Source: Betaproteobacteria bacterium
GTDB lineage: Bacteria > Pseudomonadota > Gammaproteobacteria > Burkholderiales > Rhodocyclaceae
DNA: 42,430 bases
Reading direction: 5' to 3'
Assembly: GCA_004295105.1 (NCBI GenBank)
Contig: SHNC01000177.1
Location: 1-42,430 of the forward strand
Both the position numbers and the translations under genes were made by a program. Positions 7,244 to 17,476 of the stretch are shown here, in pieces (the first letter of the stretch is position 1; the number at the start of each line of letters is the position of its first letter). The notes under the pieces were generated by a model. It was given only the letters and a program-made list of their open reading frames with translations. It ran no database searches and was not told the DNA's origin.

Positions 7244-8323
7244 ATGAAGCAGAGCATCCGAGAAAAACTCGAACACCTCGTCAGCCGGCTCGAAGAGCTC
7301 GACCGCGCGCTTGCCGCCGAAACCGCCGCGCACGACATGAACGCCTTCCGCGATCTGTCGCGTGAGCGGGCGGAGATCGAGCCGGTGGTGGAGCTCTACC
7401 GCGCCTATCGTCAGGCCGAGGCCGACTGCGCGACCGCGCGCGAACTGCTCGACGACCCCGACATGCGCGAACTGGGCGAGGCGGAGCTGCAAGCGGGGCA
7501 GGAGTGCATCGCGGCGCTCGATGGCGAGCTGCAGCGCGCGCTGCTGCCGCGCGACCCCAACGACGAGCGCAACCTCTTCCTGGAGATTCGTGCCGGCACC
7601 GGCGGCGACGAGGCGGCCCTGTTCGCCGGCGACCTGTTGCGCATGTATGCGCGTTACGCCGAGCGTCAGCGCTGGAAGCTGGAGATCGTCTCGGCCAGCG
7701 AATCGGATCTGGGCGGTTACAAGGAGGTGATCGCCCGCGTGGTGGGCGGTGGCGCGTACTCGAAGCTGAAGTTCGAATCCGGCGGCCATCGCGTACAACG
7801 CGTGCCGGTGACCGAGACGCAGGGCCGCATCCACACCTCGGCGTGCACGGTGGCGGTCCTGCCGGAGGCCGACGAGATCGAGGCGGTCGACATCAATCCG
7901 GCGGATCTGCGCATCGACACCTTCCGCGCATCGGGTGCCGGCGGTCAGCACATCAACAAGACCGATTCGGCGGTGCGCATCACCCACCTCCCGACCGGCA
8001 TCGTCGTCGAGTGCCAGGACGACCGCTCCCAGCACCGCAACAAGGCGCAGGCGATGTCGGTGCTGGCCGCACGCCTTTACGACGCCCGGGTGCGTGCGCA
8101 GCAAAGCGCCGAGGCCGCCGCGCGCAAGAGCCTGGTCGGCAGCGGAGACCGTTCGGAGCGCATCCGCACCTACAACTTCCCGCAGGGGCGGGTGACCGAT
8201 CATCGCATCAACCTGACGCTGTACAAGCTCGATGCGGTGATGACGGGCGATCTCGACGAGCTCGTCGCCGCGCTGACGCTGGAGCATCAGGCCGAACAAC
8301 TCGCGGCGCTGGCCGAGGAATGA
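7244..8323 (+). CDS. prfA: Peptide chain release factor 1
   Basis: A 359-aa class I release factor. The stop-codon recognition tripeptide is PVT at 188-190, the PxT type of RF1, so it reads UAA and UAG. The peptidyl-tRNA hydrolysis motif GGQ is at 233-235 within [19 protein letters not shown] 7244 (MKQSIREKL) is preferred over an earlier in-frame ATG at 7208, because the extra 12 residues are unlike the family. Its last bases overlap the prmC start (ATGA), and PrmC methylates the GGQ glutamine of this protein. RF1 would act at the amber codon inside dusB. Confidence 0.97.
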   Translation: MKQSIREKLEHLVSRLEELDRALAAETAAHDMNAFRDLSRERAEIEPVVELYRAYRQAEADCATARELLDDPDMRELGEAELQAGQECIAALDGELQRALLPRDPNDERNLFLEIRAGTGGDEAALFAGDLLRMYARYAERQRWKLEIVSASESDLGGYKEVIARVVGGGAYSKLKFESGGHRVQRVPVTETQGRIHTSACTVAVLPEADEIEAVDINPADLRIDTFRASGAGGQHINKTDSAVRITHLPTGIVVECQDDRSQHRNKAQAMSVLAARLYDARVRAQQSAEAAARKSLVGSGDRSERIRTYNFPQGRVTDHRINLTLYKLDAVMTGDLDELVAALTLEHQAEQLAALAEE

Positions 8324-9195
8324 GTGGGCCAACGAACGGCGCGGGGCGCGACGAGCTGCCGGACGAGCTGCCCGACATCGCCCGTGCGCTCACCTGGGGG
8401 CGCGCGCGGATCGACGTCATGGATGCGCGCGTGCTGTTGCGCCATGTGCTGCAATGTCCGGCCTCGCGGCTGGCCGCCTGGCCCGAGCAACTGCTCGACG
8501 CCGAGGATTGGGCGGCCTATCGCGAGCTGGTCGAACGCCGCGCTGCGGGGGAGCCGGTCGCCTACCTGACCGGTGAGCGCGAATTCTATGGCCGCAACTT
8601 CATGGTCACGCCCGCGGTGCTGATCCCGCGGCCCGACACCGAGCTGCTGGTCGAGCTCGCGCTGGCCCATGTCGGCGACTGGCGTCAGGTGAGGGCGCTG
8701 GACATGGGTACCGGCAGCGGCGCGCTGGCGATCACGCTCGCCCTCGAGCTGGCCGACGCCGACGTCACCGCGCTCGATCGTTCCCGCGAGGCGCTGTGGG
8801 TGGCGATGGCCAACGCCGCGCGACTGGGGGCCAGCGTGTCCTTCGTGCAGAGCGACTGGTTCGGTGGGCTCGGCGAGGAGCGCTTCCAGCTCATCGTGTC
8901 GAATCCGCCCTATATCGCCGCCGCGGATCCGCATCTGGAGGAGGGCGACCTGCGCTTCGAGCCGCGCAATGCGCTGGCGGCGGGGCCGGCAGGGCTCGAC
9001 GACCTGGTCGAGATCGCCGCCGGTGCGGCGCGACACCTGGAGCCGGGCGGATGGCTGCTCCTCGAGCACGGCTACGACCAGGCCTTCGCGGTGCGCGGCC
9101 TGCTCGCCGATGCGGGTTTCGCGTCGATCGCATCGTGGAAGGATCTCGCCGGCATCGAACGGGTGTCGGGCGGGCGGTGGCTGGGGCGCTCCTGA
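8320..9195 (+). CDS. prmC: Release factor glutamine methyltransferase PrmC
   Basis: This 291-aa SAM-dependent enzyme N5-methylates the glutamine of the GGQ motif in RF1 and RF2. An N-terminal helical release-factor-binding domain (to about residue 95) precedes a Rossmann methyltransferase domain with DMGTGSG at 128-134 and the glutamine-binding NPPY at 195-198. The start overlaps the prfA stop in ATGA, so the enzyme and its substrate are co-translated. The sequence is full length with no missing motif. Confidence 0.96.
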   Translation: MSGPTNGAGRDELPDELPDIARALTWGRARIDVMDARVLLRHVLQCPASRLAAWPEQLLDAEDWAAYRELVERRAAGEPVAYLTGEREFYGRNFMVTPAVLIPRPDTELLVELALAHVGDWRQVRALDMGTGSGALAITLALELADADVTALDRSREALWVAMANAARLGASVSFVQSDWFGGLGEERFQLIVSNPPYIAAADPHLEEGDLRFEPRNALAAGPAGLDDLVEIAAGAARHLEPGGWLLLEHGYDQAFAVRGLLADAGFASIASWKDLAGIERVSGGRWLGRS

Positions 9196-9226
9196 ACCCG
9201 AGGGGCCGCTGGCTCGTGTCGCGCTA

Positions 9227-9255
9227 TTGACGCTGCCCTCGTCGCTCCCTAAAAT
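9227..9255 (+). promoter_or_regulatory. Sigma-70 promoter of grxD
   Basis: TTGACG (9227-9232) and TAAAAT (9250-9255) are 17 bases apart, near consensus. The leader to ATG 9293 is about 30 bases. It gives grxD expression independent of the hemA run. Confidence 0.7.
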
Positions 9256-9292
9256 TTCCCGACTATTTCACTCAGTTTTTCAGAGGCTTCGA

Positions 9293-9613
9293 ATGAGCAT
9301 CCAGGACGTCATCCGTGACCAGGTCACCAACAACGACGTGGTCCTCTACATGAAGGGCACGCCGCAGTTTCCCCAGTGCGGCTTCTCGTCCACCGCCGTG
9401 CAGATCCTGAAGGCCTGTGGCGTGCCGGACGTGCTCGCCGTCAACGTGCTGGCCGACGACGACATCCGCCAGGGCATCAAGGAATACTCCAACTGGCCGA
9501 CCATCCCGCAGCTCTACGTCAAGGGCGAATTCGTCGGCGGCAGCGACATCATGCGCGAGATGTACCAGAGCGGCGAACTGCAGCAGATGCTGCAGGACGC
9601 CGGGGTGGTGTAA
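9293..9613 (+). CDS. grxD: Monothiol glutaredoxin GrxD (Grx4 type)
   Basis: A 106-aa thioredoxin-fold protein with the monothiol active site CGFS (C29) in PQCGFSST, followed by the glutathione-binding segments [22 protein letters not shown] glutaredoxins bind a 2Fe-2S cluster bridged by glutathione and pass it on in iron-sulfur assembly, together with BolA proteins. It lies 97 bases after prmC with its own promoter. Confidence 0.96.
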   Translation: MSIQDVIRDQVTNNDVVLYMKGTPQFPQCGFSSTAVQILKACGVPDVLAVNVLADDDIRQGIKEYSNWPTIPQLYVKGEFVGGSDIMREMYQSGELQQMLQDAGVV

Positions 9614-9625
9614 GCGGTTTGCGAC

Positions 9626-9647
9626 GGCTCGGGTGCTTGCCCGAGCC
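9626..9647. terminator. Hairpin between convergent grxD and the nucleotidyltransferase gene
   Basis: GGCTCGGG (9626-9633) pairs with CCCGAGCC (9640-9647) around TGCTTG. It fills the 34-base gap between two convergent genes and can serve both strands. There is no T-run. Confidence 0.5.
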
Positions 9648-10754
9648 TCAGGGGGCGCCGGCGTCCGTCGGCGCTTCCGTCCTGCGATCGAACCGCGCCT
9701 TGAGCCGCCGCAGGGTCTTTCGTGCCAGGTGCGGCGCAAGCAGACGCAGGGGCATGCGCAGCAGGTGGTAGCGCGTACGCATCAGCGTGCGCGCCAGCCG
9801 TACGCGGAAAGGCGGCGGAAAATCCGGGTCCGACGGCAGCATCGCCAGCGGCACGAGCGCAGCCATCACCGCGCGGCTCAACGCGGATGGAGCCGGCAGC
9901 GCATTCGACACCTCCCGCGGAACGGGGCATTCCAGCCACTTCCGCGCGAAATGCAATCCATACCATAGCGGTCGCTGCAGCCTCAGTTCCGTGGCACGCG
10001 CCAGCAGCCGGTCCCAGAATCCCTCGCGCGCAGCGAACGTCCGCAGCAGCCCGTCGATATCGACCACCTCGCGTACCCGCAGATCCAGTTCGCCGTCGTG
10101 GAAGCAGTGCAGGCAGGCGTGCAGTACCTGATCTTCGGCGCACAGTGCGCGGAAGGGCGTGCCGGGGATCGCCTCGCTACGCTCGAACAGGCTGGCCGGA
10201 TCGAACGCCAGCGAGCCGGTCACCGGCGTGATCGCATGGTGCAGATCGACTTCCAGGCTGTGGCCGGGGAAGCGCATCGGCGGCGTTTCGTGGCTCCAGT
10301 CGCGATAATAGCGCTCGTCGTAGGGATCCAGCTTTTCCGGTTGCCAGCCAGCGGCGAGCAGTCGTCCTTCCATCGTGCGCAGGTGCGACCGAGGGACGAG
10401 GAGGTCGACGTCGGAGACGAAGCGTCCCTCGGCCATCTTCCGCTGCTGCAGCAGGTATGCAGCACCTTTCAGCACGATGACGGGGAAGTCGGCGTCGACG
10501 AGCGGGGTAAGGTGGAACAGCTCGGCACGCACCATCTGCGCGCGGTAGGCGGCGATGCGCGCCGACGACAGCAGGTGCCGATGTACCAGGTCGGTCATCG
10601 GCGCCTTGTCGAGGTTGGCTTCGGCCAGGCGTGCATGCAGGCCACTCATGCGGGCCAGCCGCAGCAAACGCTCCCAGCGCGCCTCGGCAAGTTGGGAGGG
10701 CGCATGCAGCCCGTTCAGCAGCAGAGCCACTTCCGATTGCGCGTGCGGGCTCAC
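9648..10754 (-). CDS. Nucleotidyltransferase family protein of the HPr-rel-A operon
   Basis: A 368-aa protein of the uncharacterised nucleotidyltransferase family (NTP_transf_5 type). The catalytic signature GRFVSDVDLLV (residues 110-120) supplies the two metal-binding aspartates D115 and D117, after the preceding LKGAAYL segment. Such folds move a nucleotidyl or phosphoryl group onto a protein, sugar or small molecule; the acceptor is unknown. It starts at GTG inside the stop of the HprK-like gene (GTGA overlap), so it is translationally coupled and last in a four-gene operon. Related nucleotidyltransferases occur beside HprK-like kinases in some lasso-peptide clusters, where they act after the kinase; that parallel is inference. 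A long positively charged C-terminal helix region has no assigned role. Confidence 0.8.
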   Translation of the reverse strand: MSPHAQSEVALLLNGLHAPSQLAEARWERLLRLARMSGLHARLAEANLDKAPMTDLVHRHLLSSARIAAYRAQMVRAELFHLTPLVDADFPVIVLKGAAYLLQQRKMAEGRFVSDVDLLVPRSHLRTMEGRLLAAGWQPEKLDPYDERYYRDWSHETPPMRFPGHSLEVDLHHAITPVTGSLAFDPASLFERSEAIPGTPFRALCAEDQVLHACLHCFHDGELDLRVREVVDIDGLLRTFAAREGFWDRLLARATELRLQRPLWYGLHFARKWLECPVPREVSNALPAPSALSRAVMAALVPLAMLPSDPDFPPPFRVRLARTLMRTRYHLLRMPLRLLAPHLARKTLRRLKARFDRRTEAPTDAGAP

Positions 10755-11620
10755 GGCGCGCGCTCGAAAAGGGCTTCGACATGGGCGATCGCCTCGTCGA
10801 GGTCACCGTAGACCAGCTCATGGCCATGCGTGCGCCGCGCAATGGCGATCGCCGCATCGAAGCCGACCGGCCCCAGCACCCCGTAATTGAAACTGTTCAT
10901 GCCCAGGCGCATGGCGGTCTGTGCGGTGGTCAGCGCGGAGCAGGCGAGGGCAGCGCCGGCACGAAAGCGCGGAAACACGACCAGGGTCGGCTGCGCGCCT
11001 CGCTGGCGGGACAGGAAGCTGTGCCGGTCGGGCACGAAATGGGCAACGTCACCCTTGCGCGTCCCGGCAAAGACGGGGCCGAGCACTGCGCCGGGGCGCC
11101 GGCCGATGATGTCGATCGAGCGGTTCTTCAGTGCGGCCGGCTTCAGCATCGGCAGCACCATGCCTGTCGTCGGGTCGATGACGCCGAATTCGTCCGACAG
11201 GAAGCGCCAGCCGGCGAGGTGGAGGGCGCAGGTCAGGGTGCTCTTGCCCGAGCCCGGCTCGGCCGGCAGGATCACGGCGCGATCGCCGCGCGCCACGACA
11301 CCGGCGTGGAGCAGGAGATAGGCGTTCAGACGCTGGGCGAGAAGCCAGTTGCCGCCCCATTCGAACAGGGGCAGGGCAGACTGTATCGGATACGGCTCGA
11401 ACGGACGCCGACCCTCCGACCAGAGTGACACCTGCTGGCCGCGCCAGCGCCAACGTGACCCCGGCAGCAAGGACACTCGGATGTCGGCGAACCGCGGTGC
11501 GTCCCGTGCTGACTGGTGCGGGTACACCATGTCGAGATGGCGGTGAAAGTGCTCGATCGGCGTAGCGACGGCAAGGCACGCCGCGCCGACGTCCAGCAGA
11601 CGGTAGTCGGTACGCATCAT
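10751..11620 (-). CDS. HprK-related kinase A
   Basis: A 289-aa protein related to the C-terminal domain of HPr kinase. The segment LLLHAGVVARGDRAVILPAE leads into the P-loop EPGSGKST (residues 121-128). The downstream FLSDEFGVID stretch carries the acidic residues expected for the metal site. Canonical HprK phosphorylates HPr of the sugar PTS, but the neighbours here are a PqqD-like protein and a nucleotidyltransferase, which is the arrangement catalogued as the HPr-rel-A system. Its substrate is therefore more likely the small exported protein encoded first in the operon. ATG 11620 was chosen because ATGA overlaps the PqqD stop; ATG 11617 is the alternative. A longer in-frame reading to 11695 lies inside the PqqD gene and is unlikely. 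Confidence 0.82.
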   Translation of the reverse strand: MMRTDYRLLDVGAACLAVATPIEHFHRHLDMVYPHQSARDAPRFADIRVSLLPGSRWRWRGQQVSLWSEGRRPFEPYPIQSALPLFEWGGNWLLAQRLNAYLLLHAGVVARGDRAVILPAEPGSGKSTLTCALHLAGWRFLSDEFGVIDPTTGMVLPMLKPAALKNRSIDIIGRRPGAVLGPVFAGTRKGDVAHFVPDRHSFLSRQRGAQPTLVVFPRFRAGAALACSALTTAQTAMRLGMNSFNYGVLGPVGFDAAIAIARRTHGHELVYGDLDEAIAHVEALFERAP

Positions 11621-11901
11621 CCTTGCGCGGTGGTCCGTTCCGGCGCAGGCAGGGTCGTGAGCGACCGCGCGAGGAACTCGAGGCCTGGCGGCCACTCGCC
11701 CGCCTGCGCGATTTCGGCGAGAAAGGCGTCGAAACGCTGCTCTTCGATTGCGTCGGCTGCTTCGCTGAGAATCAGCACTGCGCCCTTGCTGAGCAGATGC
11801 GTCTCCCAGGAGACCGGATCCAGAAAAAGAAACTGCCCGTTCACCGACGGGCAGTAGCGCTGCATCCAGTTACGGGGTCCGAGCCCCGCGCTTTGGATCA
11901 T
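11617..11901 (-). CDS. PqqD-family peptide chaperone of the HPr-rel-A system
   Basis: A 94-aa protein with the size and layout of PqqD-like RiPP-recognition domains: a beta-rich N-terminal half (RYCPSVNGQFLFLDP) then helices (THLLSKGAVLILSEAADAIE). Such domains bind the leader of a precursor peptide and present it to modifying enzymes. It lies 6 bases after the gene for the Tat-signal protein and overlaps the kinase gene by 4 bases, which fits a chaperone bringing the first gene's product to the kinase. The partner assignment is inference. Confidence 0.78.
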   Translation of the reverse strand: MIQSAGLGPRNWMQRYCPSVNGQFLFLDPVSWETHLLSKGAVLILSEAADAIEEQRFDAFLAEIAQAGEWPPGLEFLARSLTTLPAPERTTAQG

Positions 11902-11907
11902 GCCGGT

Positions 11908-12444
11908 TCAGCCACCAAACGTGAATCCGGTCAGCCCAGGATTGATCGACGCCAAGCAGGATTCGGTTGCCGGTGTCTGGCCGACTGCAGCCGAAGTGTA
12001 CGTCGGGTAGGAACCCGTCCGCGTGCCGCCGTCATCGAAGTAGGCCAGCACCCAACCCGCCTTGGGATAACCGCTCGGTTGGGGCGAAACCAGCGTGGCA
12101 CCCGTTACCGCCAGGCGTGGCGGCGTCACCGGGACGGCGGTCGGGTAAACGTTCCCATTGACGGCAAAACCTTCGAACTGGGCGCCGCCGCTCGTCTGGT
12201 ACATCTGCACCAAAACGGCTTCCCACGCCCACCATTTGGAGGAGGACGAGAGACTCGGGTCCGTCATGGTGAACTGGAAGTCGCCGGCGGGGTAGCCGCC
12301 GTCAACGCGCACCTTCGCCACGCAGTCGAAGGAGGCGAGTGCTGAACCGCTATAGCCCATCGTTATTACGCTGGAGGCAGCCAAGGCGCCCTTCAGCAGC
12401 TTGCGGCGCTGCTCCAAAGAACTTGCTTCATGGGCGTCGTGCAT
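11908..12444 (-). CDS. Small exported protein with Tat-like signal, first gene of the HPr-rel-A operon
   Basis: I do not recognise the mature domain of this 178-aa protein. The N-terminus EQRRKLLKGALAASSVIT is an RR-x-x-L-x-type twin-arginine signal (R13, R14) with likely cleavage near ALA (36-38). The mature part is Ser/Thr/Gly/Pro-rich, has two cysteines (C41 and C163), a run SLSSSSKWW at 64-72 and a Gly-rich end GLTGFTFGG. ATG 12444 has GGGGAT as ribosome-binding site; longer in-frame readings enter AT-richer leader sequence. Its place directly before the PqqD, kinase and nucleotidyltransferase genes makes it the best candidate substrate. Phosphorylation or nucleotidylation of its Ser/Thr residues is a hypothesis only. 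Confidence 0.7.
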   Translation of the reverse strand: MHDAHEASSLEQRRKLLKGALAASSVITMGYSGSALASFDCVAKVRVDGGYPAGDFQFTMTDPSLSSSSKWWAWEAVLVQMYQTSGGAQFEGFAVNGNVYPTAVPVTPPRLAVTGATLVSPQPSGYPKAGWVLAYFDDGGTRTGSYPTYTSAAVGQTPATESCLASINPGLTGFTFGG

Positions 12445-12480
12445 GAGGATCCCCTGCGAAAACCATACTTCCTGCCTCGG

Positions 12481-12486
12481 ATTATA
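12481..12486 (-). promoter_or_regulatory. -10 box of the HPr-rel-A operon
   Basis: A perfect TATAAT on the minus strand lies 37 bases before the start at 12444. No recognisable -35 is at standard spacing, so an activator may be required. The surrounding stretch, roughly 12520-12640, is noticeably richer in A and T than the genes around it. Confidence 0.45.
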
Positions 12487-12621
12487 GCGGTCGCGCCGGT
12501 TGTGGCGCGTCTTCTCATCCCAAACCGCAGCAAATTTCACGCCCGTTCCAGTAGGGGTTTTCAACCTCTTGATTCTAAATGGCATTGATCCTGGCGGGGC
12601 ATGAGGGTGTGGTGAGGATGT

Positions 12622-12686
12622 AAAAATCGCCGACAATATCCGCAGTCTGCCATCGGCCGTCCCCGTCCGCGCCGGCGATATGGCAG
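12622..12686 (-). other. Interleaved inverted repeats with T-run after the kinase gene
   Basis: Read on the minus strand, CTGCCAT (12686-12680) and ATCGCCG (12679-12673) abut. Their complements ATGGCAG (12653-12647) and CGGCGAT (12632-12626) follow in the same order, then a T-run at 12626-12622. The pairs interleave, so they can form either a pseudoknot or two alternative stems. It starts 20 bases after the stop of the Ser/Thr kinase gene and may be its terminator or a switchable leader for the next operon. Confidence 0.4.
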
Positions 12687-12705
12687 TCGCGCAGCGGGGG
12701 GCGGC

Positions 12706-13995
<1,290 letters not shown>

Positions 13996-13998
13996 GGC

Positions 13999-15426
<1,428 letters not shown>

Positions 15427-15452
15427 AATGTCTGCATCGAGGAATGATGCCG

Positions 15453-15480
15453 CCGGACGGTTCCGTGCTGTCCGGACGGT
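15453..15480. repeat. Nine-base direct repeat between argH and algZ
   Basis: CCGGACGGT occurs at 15453-15461 and 15472-15480, 19 bases apart, in the 90-base divergent gap. Two copies on the same face could be an operator for either gene. No known regulator is assigned. Confidence 0.35.
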
Positions 15481-15516
15481 CAGGAACTTGCGGGCGACGC
15501 GGCGCCCGGATGAACG

Positions 15517-16578
15517 ATGGAAAGTATAAGGCAAAAGGCCGTACCCCTTCCCCCGCCGGGATTGCCGGACTTCCGCAATCTCGGCGTGATGCTGCGTCTG
15601 TTGCTGGCGGCGAACCTGCTCGCGCTGATCACCGTGCTGCTGCGGGTGGACGATCCGTCTCTGCTGGTGTCCGAGATCGTGCTCACCGGCGGCCGGCTGG
15701 AACTGCCGCTGCTGCTCGTCGCGCTCGTGCTTTACCTGTCCGCGCCGGGGTTGGCTCGTCGCGGCGCGCGCGGCGGACTGGCAGCGGTGTTCGGCATCGT
15801 CGCGCTGGTCGTCGTTGTCAGCTTCCCGCTGATCGAAGGCGGGGCGGGCGTCGGTGCCACCGCGCTGGTGCGACGCCTGGCGTGGGCGATGGGCGCAACC
15901 GCCGTATGCCTGCTCTACTTCGACTATCGGACCCGCCGCTATTCGCCCGCCCTGACCGAGGCGCGGCTCCTGGCGCTGACCGCCCGCATTCGTCCGCACT
16001 TCTTTTTCAACAGCCTCAATGGGGTGCTCGGCGTGATCCGCAGCGAGCCCAGACGTGCCGAGCGCGCGCTGGAGGAACTCGCCGATCTGTTCCGCACCTT
16101 CATGCAGGACAATCGCGAGCTGGTGGCGCTGGGCGACGAAGTGGCGCTGTGCGAGCGCTATGTGGACCTCGAGCGACTGCGCCTCGGTGATCGCCTCACG
16201 GTGCGTTGGGAACTCGACGATGACCGAGTTGCGGCGGGCGACGCCGTCGACGCGCGCTCGAACCTGATGCATGCGCTGGTGCCGCCGCTGATGCTGCAGC
16301 CGCTGCTGGAAAATGCGGTCTATCACGGCATCGAGCCCGCCAGCGAACGCGGCGAGGTGGCGGTGCGCATCGCGCGCCGCGGCGGCGAACTGCGCATCGA
16401 GGTGGATAACCCGGTGTGCGACGCGGCGCGCCACCAGGCGGGCAACCGCATGGCGCTGGACAACATCCGCGAGCGCCTCATTCTGTTCTTCGACCTCGAG
16501 GCCTCGCTCGACATCGACTGCGACGCGAAACGCTACCGGGTTCGCATCCGGTTGCCCTACAGGAGCGCCCGGACATGA
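15517..16578 (+). CDS. algZ: AlgZ/FimS-like sensor kinase (LytS type)
   Basis: A 353-aa membrane protein of the atypical histidine kinase family. The N-terminal half has about four hydrophobic segments (near 23-42, 61-79, 87-105 and 120-135). The cytosolic half has the His-kinase motif [14 protein letters not shown] with H161 and an ATPase region with [13 protein letters not shown]. The stop overlaps the start of the LytTR regulator (ATGA), giving a coupled pair. In Pseudomonas the orthologous pair controls alginate and type IV pili; the targets here are not evident. Confidence 0.85.
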   Translation: MESIRQKAVPLPPPGLPDFRNLGVMLRLLLAANLLALITVLLRVDDPSLLVSEIVLTGGRLELPLLLVALVLYLSAPGLARRGARGGLAAVFGIVALVVVVSFPLIEGGAGVGATALVRRLAWAMGATAVCLLYFDYRTRRYSPALTEARLLALTARIRPHFFFNSLNGVLGVIRSEPRRAERALEELADLFRTFMQDNRELVALGDEVALCERYVDLERLRLGDRLTVRWELDDDRVAAGDAVDARSNLMHALVPPLMLQPLLENAVYHGIEPASERGEVAVRIARRGGELRIEVDNPVCDAARHQAGNRMALDNIRERLILFFDLEASLDIDCDAKRYRVRIRLPYRSART

Positions 16579-17330
16579 GTGACATGCCGCTTCGCGTGCT
16601 GATCGTCGACGACGAGGCACCCGCGCGTACCCGCCTGCGCGACTTGCTGGGCGACATCGAGGCCGAGCAGCCGACGTTGCTGCTCGGCATGGCGGCGAAC
16701 GGTGTCGAGGCACTGCGCCTGCTGGAGTCCGAGGCGGCCGACGTGGTGCTGGCCGACATCCGCATGCCGGCCATGGACGGCGTCGAGTTCGCACGCCAGG
16801 CCGCGCGCCTGCCATCTCCGCCCGACGTGGTGTTCGTCACCGCCTATGACAGCTACGCGGTCGAGGCCTTCGAACTCACCGCGGCCGATTATCTGCTCAA
16901 GCCGGTCCGCGCCGAGCGCCTGGCCGCGGCGCTGGCCAAGGTCAGGGCGCGTCGGCGCAATGCTTCGCCCGCAGTGCCGGGGGGCGAGGGGCGGCGGCAC
17001 CTGAGCGTGAACGAGCGCAATCGCACGCTGCTGCTGCCGGTGGCCGACGTGCTGTACCTGCGGGCCGAACTCAAGTATGTGACGGCGCGCACCGCTGAGC
17101 GCGACTACCTGCTCGACGAGTCGCTGGTGCACCTCGAACAGGAATTTCGCCACACCTTCCTGCGCATCCACCGCAACTGTCTGGTGGCCCGCCATGCGGT
17201 GAAGGGCGTCGAGCGCGTGGGAGAAGAAGAGGGCGACGCGCGCTGGGAAATCCTGCTCGCAGGCTGCGCCGAGCGCCTGCCCGTCAGCCGCCGCCAGTGG
17301 CCGGCGGTGAGGCAGGCGCTGGGGCTGTGA
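16575..17330 (+). CDS. algR: AlgR-like response regulator with LytTR DNA-binding domain
   Basis: A 251-aa regulator. Residues 1-125 form a receiver domain with acidic D12/D13, phospho-acceptor D61 in [12 protein letters not shown] and a KPV lysine in YLLKPVRAE. Residues about 145-250 form a LytTR domain with the typical [15 protein letters not shown] and [11 protein letters not shown] segments. It is co-translated with algZ. Synteny with argH and hemCD supports orthology to AlgR of gammaproteobacteria, but the regulon may differ. Confidence 0.87.
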   Translation: MSDMPLRVLIVDDEAPARTRLRDLLGDIEAEQPTLLLGMAANGVEALRLLESEAADVVLADIRMPAMDGVEFARQAARLPSPPDVVFVTAYDSYAVEAFELTAADYLLKPVRAERLAAALAKVRARRRNASPAVPGGEGRRHLSVNERNRTLLLPVADVLYLRAELKYVTARTAERDYLLDESLVHLEQEFRHTFLRIHRNCLVARHAVKGVERVGEEEGDARWEILLAGCAERLPVSRRQWPAVRQALGL

Positions 17331-17344
17331 GGCTCCCATCCGGG

Positions 17345-17475
17345 CAGGCGCGGCCGTGGGCGCGATCCCATGGCGTGCGGTCGCGGTCAAGCCCGCCCCC
17401 ACGGCCGGCAGATGCGTGCCGATGGCCGGTCTTGTCGTGGGCGTGGACGTGGCCGCGATCCCGCGGCAGGGCCGG
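17345..17475. repeat. REP-like palindromic intergenic element
   Basis: GGCCGTGGG (17352-17360) pairs with CCCACGGCC (17398-17406). Inside and after lies TCGCGGTCAAGCCCGCCCCC, a sequence type resembling REP elements of pseudomonads and relatives. A variant copy of GTGGGCGCGATCCC (17357-17370) recurs with one mismatch at 17449-17462. It fills the gap between convergent algR and ppc, where such elements often sit and may also terminate transcription. Confidence 0.5.
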
Positions 17476-17476
17476 C

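Noticed and set aside
5870..8332. Very long minus-strand open frame opposite hemA and prfA (820 codons)
   Set aside because: It is the antisense shadow of two well-conserved genes; the translation is His/Arg/Gly-rich with no family motifs, as is usual in GC-rich DNA.
10751..11620. Canonical HPr kinase of the PTS
   Set aside because: No HPr, EI or PTS gene is nearby and the neighbours are those of the HPr-rel-A set, so the HprK-related family is the better call.
9648..12444. Lasso-peptide biosynthetic cluster
   Set aside because: A kinase, nucleotidyltransferase and PqqD-like protein are shared with some lasso clusters, but the asparagine-synthetase-like cyclase and transglutaminase-like leader protease are absent and the candidate substrate is a 178-aa Tat-type protein.
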